This document shows, in pieces, positions 37,572 through 44,247 of a DNA stretch of 64,000 nt; the first letter of the stretch is position 1; the number at the start of each line of letters is the position of its first letter. Under the pieces are notes generated by a model. That model did no database searches and was not told the origin of the DNA. It saw nothing but the letters and a program-made list of their open reading frames with translations. The DNA is from VRUE01 sp963702175 (GTDB lineage: Bacteria > Actinomycetota > Thermoleophilia > Solirubrobacterales > 70-9). Both the position numbers and the translations under genes were made by a program. The DNA lies in NCBI GenBank assembly GCA_963702175.1, contig OY969721.1, forward strand, positions 992,001 to 1,056,000. The letters are read 5' to 3'.

Positions 37572-38549
37572 CTACGCGACGATCTCGATCGGCGACTCTT
37601 CGACCTCGCCCGGTTTCTCGACCTCGAGCACTTTCTCCAGGGCGGCGATCGCCACCGCCAGCTGCTCTTCGTCGGGCTCGCGCGTGGTCAGGTTCTGCAG
37701 CATCAGGCCCGGCCACATCAGGGCCCGTACCCAGCGCTTGCGCCGGTTTTTGCCCGCCCACTTGATCACCTCGTAGGAGAGTCCGGCAATCAGCGGGATG
37801 CCGAGGATGCGCGAGGCCAGGAGCCAGTACCAGGCCGGCAGCCCGATCGGGGCGAAGACGAAGATCGCCAGCACCATCACGATCAGCAGGAAGCTGGTTC
37901 CGCAGCGCGGGTGCAGGCGGGAGTAGAGCTTGGCGCGGGCCGGCACCAGTTCGTCTTCGGCCTCGTAGCAGGAGATCGTCTTGTGCTCGGCGCCGTGGTA
38001 CTCGAACACGCGGCGCAGGTCCGGCAGCTGGCTGATCACGACGATGTACCCGATGAAGATCGCCGTCCGCAGAACTCCCTCGACCAGCCAGAAAAGCAGC
38101 GAGGAGCCGAGCTCGTCCTTGATCAGGCTAGTCAATCCAACCGGGATGACGAAGAAGAGGCCGACCGCCAGCGCCAGCGAGAGGGCGATCGTCAAGCCCC
38201 AGATCCAGCCGCCGATTTCTTCTTTATTGCCCTCCTCGTCCTCCTCCAACTGAGCGTTGGCGGAGATCGCCAGCGCCCGGAAGCCGATCTTCAGTGACTC
38301 GCCGAGGGCGACGACGCCGCGGATCACCGGGACGCGCCAGAGTCGGTGACGCTTTGCCCAGGGCACCAGCGATTCGGAGCTGATCTCGACCTCCCCCTCG
38401 GGGTTGCGAACGGCGACCGCCCAGGTCGAGACGCCCCGCATCATCACCCCCTCGAGCACAGCCTGACCGCCGACGGGCGCGTCGCGTTTGGCGACCAGGG
38501 CGCCGTCAGGCATCCGCAGGGGGTCGGCCCCGTTGGACGAGACCCCCAT
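37572..38549 (-). CDS. DUF1385 family membrane protein
   Basis: 325 residues from ATG 38547-38549. N-terminal family motif PVGGQAVLEGVMMRGVSTWAVAVRNPEGEVEISSE, then about four membrane helices (GGWIWGLTIALSLALAVGLFFVIPVGL; SSLLFWLVEGVLRTAIFIGYIVVISQL; FLLIVMVLAIFVFAPIGLPAWYW) and FEYHGAEHKTISCYEAEDELVPARAKLYSRLHPRCGTSF between them, with conserved His/Cys residues. DUF1385 (YqhQ-like) is often next to prfA and rpmE, as here; molecular function is unknown. The last 40 residues are an acidic tail. Confidence 0.88.
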   Translation of the reverse strand: MGVSSNGADPLRMPDGALVAKRDAPVGGQAVLEGVMMRGVSTWAVAVRNPEGEVEISSESLVPWAKRHRLWRVPVIRGVVALGESLKIGFRALAISANAQLEEDEEGNKEEIGGWIWGLTIALSLALAVGLFFVIPVGLTSLIKDELGSSLLFWLVEGVLRTAIFIGYIVVISQLPDLRRVFEYHGAEHKTISCYEAEDELVPARAKLYSRLHPRCGTSFLLIVMVLAIFVFAPIGLPAWYWLLASRILGIPLIAGLSYEVIKWAGKNRRKRWVRALMWPGLMLQNLTTREPDEEQLAVAIAALEKVLEVEKPGEVEESPIEIVA

Positions 38550-38554
38550 CTGAG

Positions 38555-38773
38555 CTACCTGCGCGTCGCCTTGGCGTGCTTGGCGGCGCGGCGCTGGAAG
38601 CGCTCTACCCGGCCACCGCTGTCGACCAGCTTCTGCTTGCCGGTGTAGAAGGGGTGGCACTCCGAGCAGAGCTCGACATGGAGATCGGCGACAGTCGAGC
38701 GGGTGTAGAACTGGTTCCCGCAGGAGCAGTGCACGTTGGCGAGCGTGTACTCGGGGTGGATTCCTGCCTTCAT
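38555..38773 (-). CDS. rpmE: 50S ribosomal protein bL31
   Basis: 72 residues: MKAGIHPEYTLANVHCSCGNQFYTRSTVADLHVELCSECHPFYTGKQKLVDSGGRVERFQRR. The zinc-binding form (CSCG and CSECH supply Cys ligands). Start is the ATG 38771-38773; a GTG two codons upstream is an alternative. First gene of the conserved rpmE, DUF1385, prfA, prmC, tsaC run. Confidence 0.96.
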   Translation of the reverse strand: MKAGIHPEYTLANVHCSCGNQFYTRSTVADLHVELCSECHPFYTGKQKLVDSGGRVERFQRRAAKHAKATRR

Positions 38774-38852
38774 CGCCACCCAGTCTAGATGACTGGCGCA
38801 ATTTGCCGATTCAGGGCTTGAAAGCCAGTGCGGTTATGCCGATAGCTGGTCA

Positions 38853-40343
38853 GTGGAAACCACGGAAACGACAACTGGCCACCCGGAGGGGATGCGTCTC
38901 CTGCGCCGGGCCCTGGCGGTGCTCCTGCTCGGAGGCACCGCGGTCGTCATCCTCCACGACTGGTTCGGGCTTGGTGAGGACCTCCAGTTCGCGCTCGGCG
39001 ATCCGCTCTACGACGCCGTCGTGCTCGGGTCCGGCCTCGCCTGCCTGGTCCGAGCCTCCGCCTACAAGCGCGAGCAGAGCGCCTGGCTGCTGATTGGACT
39101 GGCGATCCTCGCCTGGGGCGCCGCCGAGGTCTACTGGACAGTAGCCATTGAAGACAACCCGTCGGCTCCCTATCCCTCCCCCGCCGACGTCGGCTACCTC
39201 CTCTTCTACCCCCTGGCCTATGCCGGCTTGGCAATGCTGGTCCGCGCAAGAGCCCACGAGATGAACTGGCGGCTGTGGATGGACGGGGCGATAGCGGCGC
39301 TCGGAACCGCAGCGCTGGGCGCTGCCTTCGTCTTCGACTTCGTCGCCGACAAGGCGACCGGCACCCCGATCGAAGTCATCACCACGCTCGCCTACCCGCT
39401 GGGCGACATCGCGATGGTCTCGGCGGTCGTCGGCGTGGTCGCCCTGACCGGCTGGAGGCCGGGGCGCACCTGGTCGCTGCTCCTCGCTGGTCTCGCCGCC
39501 CTCGTCATCGCCGATATCGCCTTCACCCTGCAGTCGACCGACGGGACGCTGCCGGGCGGCGAATGGATCGACCCGATCTACTTGGTCGCCGCCGTCTGCC
39601 TCGGCGCCGGCGTCTGGCAACCGACCGCCGCAGCGGAGATCACCTCTCCCATCGGAGGCGACAACCGGCGCGAGATCGTCGTCCCGGCACTCTTCGCCGG
39701 GGTGATGATCGGCCTCTTCGGGATGCAGTACTTCAGCGCCACCAGCGGCCTTTCCACAGTGCTCTGGGCATCGACGATGACCGCCGTGATCGTCCGCCTG
39801 GCGATGAGCGACAAGGAGAACAAGACCCTGCTCGAGCAGGTGCGCACCGACCCTCTGACCGGCCTCGGCAACCGCGGGCTGCTCCAGGTCGACTTGGAGC
39901 AGCTCTGCGAGCGCGCCAGCGACGAGCATCCCGCAGCGCTGCTCTTCCTCGACCTCAACGGCTTCAAGCACTTCAACGACACCTTCGGCCATCCAGAGGG
40001 AGACAAGCTGCTCACCCGCCTCGGACACTCGCTGCGCGATGCCGTCGGCGAGGACGGGACCGCCTACCGTGTCGGGGGCGACGAGTTCTGCGTGCTGCTC
40101 TCCTGCGACAAGGACCGCCTCGACCCCGCCTCCCGCAAGGCGGCGAAGGCGCTCAGCGCGAAGGGGCCCGGGTTCGAGGTGGGCGCCTCCTGGGGCGCGG
40201 CGGCAATCCCGCGCGAGGCCAGCGATCCCTCCGAGGTCCTGCGACTTGCCGACGTGCGGATGTACGCGCAGAAGGAGATGCGGGGCGTCGCCCGGGACAA
40301 CACAGAGCTCGAGTCGCTCCCCCAAATCTCCGAGACCGCGTAG
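38853..40343 (+). CDS. Membrane-bound GGDEF diguanylate cyclase
   Basis: 496 residues. The N-terminal ~310 residues form about eight to nine hydrophobic helices, a putative membrane sensor. The GGDEF domain covers about 325-490: TDPLTGLGNRGLL, LLFLDLNGFKHFNDTFGHPEGDKLLTRLG, and intact active site RVGGDEFCVLL, so c-di-GMP synthesis from two GTP is expected. No clear RxxD inhibitory site was picked out. No EAL domain. Start is a GTG at 38853; ATG at 38892 would give a shorter cytoplasmic tail. Divergent from rpmE. Confidence 0.9.
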   Translation: METTETTTGHPEGMRLLRRALAVLLLGGTAVVILHDWFGLGEDLQFALGDPLYDAVVLGSGLACLVRASAYKREQSAWLLIGLAILAWGAAEVYWTVAIEDNPSAPYPSPADVGYLLFYPLAYAGLAMLVRARAHEMNWRLWMDGAIAALGTAALGAAFVFDFVADKATGTPIEVITTLAYPLGDIAMVSAVVGVVALTGWRPGRTWSLLLAGLAALVIADIAFTLQSTDGTLPGGEWIDPIYLVAAVCLGAGVWQPTAAAEITSPIGGDNRREIVVPALFAGVMIGLFGMQYFSATSGLSTVLWASTMTAVIVRLAMSDKENKTLLEQVRTDPLTGLGNRGLLQVDLEQLCERASDEHPAALLFLDLNGFKHFNDTFGHPEGDKLLTRLGHSLRDAVGEDGTAYRVGGDEFCVLLSCDKDRLDPASRKAAKALSAKGPGFEVGASWGAAAIPREASDPSEVLRLADVRMYAQKEMRGVARDNTELESLPQISETA

Positions 40344-40344
40344 G

Positions 40345-40998
40345 TCAGCTCGAAGGCGCCTCGGCGCTGAGAGCGCCGATCAGCGTGTCGAGGGTGCGAC
40401 CCACTTCCTCTCGCATCCGCTCCGGGTCCTCGGCGCGAGCGACGAGCATCGCCGCCTCGTCGAGGGCGCCCATCAGGACGTGGGCGAGCGGCCGCACCGG
40501 CTGCGGCGCGATCGCCCCCGCCTCGATCGCCGCCTCGAGGCTGGCTTCGATCAGGCCGAGGCCGTGCTTGGCGGCGATCTCACGCCAGCGATCCCAGTCG
40601 AGCACGGAGGGCCCGTCGAGGAGGACGATCCGCTGCGCCTCCGGCTCGGTGCATGCCTGCAGGAACATGTCCGCTCCCGCTCGCATCGCCTCGAGCGGAG
40701 AACCGGCGTTGGCGGCGAGCGCGCCGGCGGCGATCCGTTCCGCCAGCTCGGCCTCGATCTGCTCGTAGACCGCCTCGAAGAGCTCGCGCTTGCCGTCGAA
40801 GTGGTGGTAGAGGGCGCCCCTGGTCACCCCAGCCGCCCGCACGATCTCTTCGGTGCCGACGGCCGCATAGCCGCGCTCGGCAAAGAGAGTGCGAGCGGCG
40901 CCGATCAAGGCGCCGCGGGTCGCCTCGGAGCGCTCTGCCTGGGTGCGACGGCCCTCGACGGGAGCTGCGGACTCTTCTTTTGGGCTATTGACATTCAT
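40345..40998 (-). CDS. TetR-family transcriptional regulator
   Basis: 217 residues. N-terminal TetR helix-turn-helix: SEATRGALIGAARTLFAERGYAAVGTEEIVRAAGVTRGALYHHFDGKRELFEAVYEQIEAEL (about 24-85); the helical ligand-binding domain follows, with no recognised ligand signature. Divergently transcribed from the alpha/beta hydrolase at 41056, with an ATAC-N5-GTAT palindrome at its own start codon and inside the hydrolase promoter, so it probably represses both. Converges with the GGDEF gene. Confidence 0.92.
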   Translation of the reverse strand: MNVNSPKEESAAPVEGRRTQAERSEATRGALIGAARTLFAERGYAAVGTEEIVRAAGVTRGALYHHFDGKRELFEAVYEQIEAELAERIAAGALAANAGSPLEAMRAGADMFLQACTEPEAQRIVLLDGPSVLDWDRWREIAAKHGLGLIEASLEAAIEAGAIAPQPVRPLAHVLMGALDEAAMLVARAEDPERMREEVGRTLDTLIGALSAEAPSS

Positions 40999-41016
40999 AC
41001 TGCTTGTATCTATCTT
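40988..41016 (+). promoter_or_regulatory. Sigma70-like promoter with embedded TetR operator
   Basis: TTGACA (40988-40993), a 17-base spacer and TATCTT (41011-41016) face the hydrolase gene. The spacer contains ATAC TGCTT GTAT (40997-41009), a dyad that also overlaps the divergent regulator's ATG. Placement fits repression by the TetR protein. Confidence 0.65.
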
Positions 41017-41055
41017 AGCTCACCTCACGCAACCTAAGCCGACCAGGAGGACACC

Positions 41056-41895
41056 ATGACCGCACCCGCCGACCGCCGCGAGATCGACCTTCCAGCCGGG
41101 CGGATTCGCTACCGCGAGGCCGGCGAGGGCAAGCCGGTGGTCTTCGTCCACGGCTACCTGGTCGACGGACGCCTCTGGGACGGGGTCGTCGACCGCCTCT
41201 CCGATCGCTGCCGCTGCCTCGCCCCCGACTGGCCGATCGGGGCGCAGCAGATCGCGATGAAGCCCGATGCCGACCTAACTCCTTACGGGATCGCCGCGAC
41301 GATCGCGAACTTCCTTGAGGCACTTGATTTGGAGGACGTGACGATCGTCGGCAACGATTCTGGTGGGGCGATGTCGCAGGTGCTCGCCACCCGCCACCCG
41401 GAGCGCATCGGCCGCCTCGTTCTCACCAACTGCGACACGCACAGCAACTTCCCGCCGGGGCCGTTCAAGCTGATGCCGCCGCTGGTCAAGCTCCCAGGGG
41501 GAATGGCGGTGCTCGCCGCGCCCTTCCGGATCGGTCCGGTGGCGCGAGCTGCCTTCCGGCCCTTCACGAAGGACCCGCTCCCGCCCGAGCTGATCGCTTC
41601 CTGGATGGAGCCGGGCCTGCATGACGACGGCGTCAAGCGTGACCTGAAAAAGGTGACGATCGGGATGAACAAGCGCTACACCCTCGAGGCCGCAGAGAAG
41701 CTGCGCAACTCAGATCTTCCGGTCCTGCTTACTTGGGCGCCCGGAGACCGCGTCTTCCCACTCAAGCACGCGGAAAAGCTCGCCGCCGAGACCCCCAACG
41801 CCCGGATCGTCCAGATCCCGGATTCGAGGACCTTCGTCCCGATCGACCAACCCGAGCGTCTGGCGGATGAGATCGCGGGATTCGTCAACGAATAG
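41056..41895 (+). CDS. Alpha/beta hydrolase under TetR control, no obvious catalytic histidine
   Basis: 279 residues preceded by AGGAGGACACC. Alpha/beta-hydrolase features: VVFVHGYLVDGRLWDGVVDRL (oxyanion loop), the nucleophile elbow VGNDSGGAMSQ with Asp in the nucleophile position as in haloalkane dehalogenases, and LTWAPGDRVFP as the acid region. Where the base histidine normally sits (GHF) the protein has DSRTFVPIDQPERLADEI, i.e. Thr. Either another residue serves or the reaction differs. Substrate unknown; it may be the effector's target. Confidence 0.85.
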   Translation: MTAPADRREIDLPAGRIRYREAGEGKPVVFVHGYLVDGRLWDGVVDRLSDRCRCLAPDWPIGAQQIAMKPDADLTPYGIAATIANFLEALDLEDVTIVGNDSGGAMSQVLATRHPERIGRLVLTNCDTHSNFPPGPFKLMPPLVKLPGGMAVLAAPFRIGPVARAAFRPFTKDPLPPELIASWMEPGLHDDGVKRDLKKVTIGMNKRYTLEAAEKLRNSDLPVLLTWAPGDRVFPLKHAEKLAAETPNARIVQIPDSRTFVPIDQPERLADEIAGFVNE

Positions 41896-41905
41896 TGATT
41901 TGTCC

Positions 41906-41951
41906 AGTAGCGAGGCGTAGAGCGCGCAAATTGCGCGCTCTTTTCGCTACT
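41906..41951 (+). terminator. Nested hairpin terminator after the hydrolase gene
   Basis: Inner arms GAGCGCGCAA and TTGCGCGCTC are perfect and followed by TTTT; outer arms AGTAGCGA and TCGCTACT also pair. Located 11 bases after the hydrolase stop; a strong intrinsic terminator. Confidence 0.75.
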
Positions 41952-42020
41952 TGCACGTTTTTCGTCCGACGGAGGGGCGAGGCTTCCGTGACGCCCCCCA
42001 CACACACAGGACGGAGAGCC

Positions 42021-42227
42021 ATGCCCGAGGAGATCTTCGACCAAAACCGGCCCCGCAGCACGATGGCGCAACGCCTCGACGAAGCCTTCGCCGGCTGCGA
42101 CGAGTGGACCCTAGCCCCACCCTCACCGCGCCGCAGCGACAGCCTCGACATAGCCCCCTGGCTCTCCAAGCGAGCCAGCCGAGCCGGCCGCTTCAGCAGC
42201 GACGAGCCAGAGTCCCGCGCCGCTTAG
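42021..42227 (+). CDS. Small hypothetical protein next to the IS insertion
   Basis: 68 residues from the ATG at 42021, with GGACGGAGAG upstream: MPEEIFDQNRPRSTMAQRLDEAFAGCDEWTLAPPSPRRSDSL and a basic, Ser/Arg-rich end. No membrane span or known family. The stop TAG uses two bases of the IS target triplet and the first base of the IS; in the uninterrupted sequence the codon would still be TAG, so the insertion left this protein intact. Confidence 0.45.
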   Translation: MPEEIFDQNRPRSTMAQRLDEAFAGCDEWTLAPPSPRRSDSLDIAPWLSKRASRAGRFSSDEPESRAA

Positions 42228-42315
42228 AAGCTGTCTCAAAACCCTTCCGAGCAGGGCTTGAGCATCAGGTGACGAACATCGCCGCGTAGACATAACCCGA
42301 TCGCGGAGGTGCCCG

Positions 42316-43119
42316 GTGGCCGCTTCGATGTGGAAGGTTCGAGACGAGCTCTGGGAGACGGTCGAGCCGATGCTCCCTGCCCATGAGCCGAGCCCGAAGG
42401 GCGGCAGGCCGCGGGTGGATGACCGGATCTGCTTCAACGCGATCATCTTCGTGCTGTTCACTGGGATCGCCTGGCAGCATCTGCCGCGGGAGATGGGCTG
42501 CTCGCCGGCCACGGCGCACCGCCGTTTGGTGGCATGGCAGGAAGCGGGGGTGTTCGAGCGGCTGCACCGGGGACTGCTGCGGGCACTGAACGCTGCCGGG
42601 CGGATCGACTGGTCCACATCGGTGATCGACGGCAGTCATGTCCGGGCGTTGCAAGGGGGAGCTTGACAGGCCCCTCCCCGGTAGATCGTGCCCGCACCGG
42701 TTCAAAGCACCACCTGATCACCGACTCAGCAGGGGGTGCCGCTGGCGATCTCGCTGACCGGCGGAAACCGCAACGACGTCACCCAGCTTCTGCCGTTGGT
42801 CGACGGGATCAAGCCAGTGCGAGGCAAGGTGGGGCGCCCTCGCAAGAGATCGGATCGCCTGCTCGCCGACCGCGGCTATGACCACGACAAGTACCGTCGC
42901 GAGCTGCGCAGGCGAGGCGTCAAGCCGATCATCGCCCGCCGCCAAAGCGAGCACGGGTCGGGGCTCGGCACCGAGCGTTGGGTAGTGGAGCGCACCTTTG
43001 CCTGGCTTCACAACTTCCGGCGGCTGCGCACCCGCTATGAGCGCCGGGCCGAGCTGCACCTGGCGTTCATGCAGCTGGGCTGCGCGGTCGTCTGCCGGCG
43101 CGCCCTGTCTTGGAGCTGA
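42316..43119 (+). pseudogene. IS5-family DDE transposase, reading frame interrupted twice
   Basis: The N-terminal frame (42316-42666) encodes MWKVRDELWETVEPMLPAHEPSPKGGRPRVDDRICFNAIIFVLFTGIAW and ends after VIDGSHVRALQGGA. The next segment, TGPSPVDRARTGSKHHLITDSAG, is in the -1 frame, and the third, VPLAISLTGGNRNDVTQLLPLVDG..LLADRGYD..VVERTFAWLHNFRRLRTRYERR, is back in the first frame. The switches coincide with two G5 runs (42655-42659, 42732-42736). DDE residues are in VIDGSH, LADRGYD and VVERTF. The first switch could be a programmed -1 frameshift as in IS427-group elements; the second looks like a one-base insertion. Confidence 0.85.
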
Positions 43120-43122
43120 GGC

Positions 43123-43569
43123 TCAATCCAGAGAGTCTCGGCCGTACTGATCGGGGATCGCGCCCCAGCCCCAGATCGGCACCGGGGAAGAGGGCTTGGC
43201 GCCGTACTCCTCAAGCGGGTCGGCCTTCTCAGGCTCGACCGTGCAGCGGTGGCGCCAGTCATCCCCAAAGTCGAAGGTGTAATCGAAGGCGTCGCCTGGC
43301 GCCACCTCTTTGGCCACCCTCAGACTCGTCTCATCGAGCCAATCGCCGGGGTACTCGGGGTCAAAGATGCCGATCCGCCGCCCGTCAGCCAGCTCGAAGC
43401 CGTGCAGATGGGCCAGGTCCCAGCGGGCGAAGGCCGTGTCGATCGCCTCGGCCAGCTCACCAAAAGAGTGGCTCGGGCCGACGATGAGGACCCGACCGGG
43501 CGCGGGCTTGAGGTCAGCCCCCAAGCCGCCGAGCAGGTCGACCCTGATTCGCAGCCAGGTTCGCGCCAT
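43123..43569 (-). CDS. pRiA4b ORF-3-like protein, IS passenger
   Basis: 148 residues of the PRiA4_ORF3 family (also called IS1096 passenger TnpR-like): TWLRIRVDLLGG (usual VWRRI..), SHSFGELAEAIDTAFARWDLAHLHGFELADGRRIGIFDPE, then DAFDYTFDFGDDWRHRCTVEPE, the hallmark strand-turn, and a C-terminal GAIPDQYGRDSLD. Function unknown; the family often travels in mobile elements. It ends four bases from the transposase stop and starts about 17 bases from the right inverted repeat, so it is entirely inside the IS. Confidence 0.85.
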   Translation of the reverse strand: MARTWLRIRVDLLGGLGADLKPAPGRVLIVGPSHSFGELAEAIDTAFARWDLAHLHGFELADGRRIGIFDPEYPGDWLDETSLRVAKEVAPGDAFDYTFDFGDDWRHRCTVEPEKADPLEEYGAKPSSPVPIWGWGAIPDQYGRDSLD

Positions 43570-43626
43570 CGGCGCGAGAGCCTACGGGTTTTGAGACAGC
43601 TTCTTAGTCCAGCAGGCGGCGAGCGC

Positions 43627-43821
43627 TCAGCGCTGTTTCTCAGGCACGCCGTAGTGCATCACGATGCAGGAGAGAAGATAGGAGCCTGTGCCACCCATCA
43701 AGGCGAGGACCACAGAGATCAGTGGCGGGCTCACCCGCATTGAGAGAAGCACCGCGCACGCCACAGATATAAGGAGCAGCGTGGCCACGAAGGTGGAAAT
43801 CAATGCCCTGTTTCTTGTCAT
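43627..43821 (-). CDS. Small two-helix membrane protein, unknown
   Basis: 64 residues: MTRNRALISTFVATLLLISVACAVLLSMRV, then PPLISVVLALMGGTGSYLLSCIVMHYGVPEKQR. Two membrane helices and short charged ends. It follows the gene at 43831 by nine bases, so the two form a likely operon, similar in layout to the pair at 32070-32493. No family recognised. The IS insertion lies just downstream of its stop. Confidence 0.5.
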   Translation of the reverse strand: MTRNRALISTFVATLLLISVACAVLLSMRVSPPLISVVLALMGGTGSYLLSCIVMHYGVPEKQR

Positions 43822-43830
43822 GTCCCCACT

Positions 43831-44037
43831 CTACCCGATGAACTCAGACAAAACCATTACAAGGAGAGCGAGCCCAAAGCCCGCAAGGCCGCCTATGACG
43901 GTCGCGAACCGCAGCTCTGCATCGCCCTCTTTGGCTAGGGCGGGCTTCGCGTGGGCCAGAAAGCCGCATACCGCTATCGCGGCAGCCATCAACCCAAAGC
44001 CGCTAGCGAACTGACTCGCGATGGATCCGAGGACCAT
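43831..44037 (-). CDS. Small two-helix membrane protein, unknown
   Basis: 68 residues from the ATG at 44035-44037: MVLGSIASQFASGFGLMAAAIAVCGFLAHA, a charged turn KPALAKEGDAELR, then FATVIGGLAGFGLALLVMVLSEFIG. The frame extends upstream to 44088 with non-ATG starts; that extension contains the 27-base motif shared with the comF upstream region. Function unknown. Confidence 0.5.
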   Translation of the reverse strand: MVLGSIASQFASGFGLMAAAIAVCGFLAHAKPALAKEGDAELRFATVIGGLAGFGLALLVMVLSEFIG

Positions 44038-44056
44038 CGCCTGACCGTAGCCCTGC

Positions 44057-44083
44057 CCGACGCGCACGTGATGCGCGCACTGT
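44057..44083. promoter_or_regulatory. 27-bp shared upstream motif, copy 2
   Basis: CCGACGCGCACGTGATGCGC followed by GCACTGT, 24/27 identical to 9618-9644 and again exactly 19 bases from the downstream start codon (44037). Confidence 0.4.
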
Positions 44084-44151
44084 GCCAATAGCGCAACGAT
44101 CAGCGCCTCTGCCGGTGGGTAGCGCCGTATCCATAGCTCGGCTTGTAGGGA

Positions 44152-44242
44152 GGCGGGGCGGGACAGCCTCTGACGGGCGGATACTCAAAACGCCGGGCTA
44201 ATTAGCCCGGCGTTTGTCCGGCGGAGGCTGTCCCGCCCCGCC
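44152..44242. terminator. Composite nested palindrome, terminator of the ETF operon
   Basis: Outer 19-base arms (44152-44170 GGCGGGGCGGGACAGCCTC and its exact reverse complement at 44224-44242) enclose a perfect 26-base palindrome at 44189-44214 (AACGCCGGGCTAA and TTAGCCCGGCGTT). It lies six bases past the ETF-QO stop. T/A-rich edges (AAAACGCC; GGCGTTTG) fit a bidirectional intrinsic terminator; the outer arms resemble a small repeat element. Confidence 0.7.
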
Positions 44243-44247
44243 TACCG

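Larger units (their letters stand above)
42227..43603. mobile_element. IS5-family (IS427-like) insertion sequence with passenger gene
   Basis: 1377 bases bounded by perfect 18-base terminal inverted repeats (GAAGCTGTCTCAAAACCC at 42227-42244; its reverse complement at 43586-43603) and flanked by the direct repeat TTA (42224-42226, 43604-43606). It holds a transposase in broken frames on the plus strand and, convergently, a pRiA4b ORF-3-like gene on the minus strand, both inside the repeats. Clean ends and duplication point to a recent single insertion. Confidence 0.9.
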
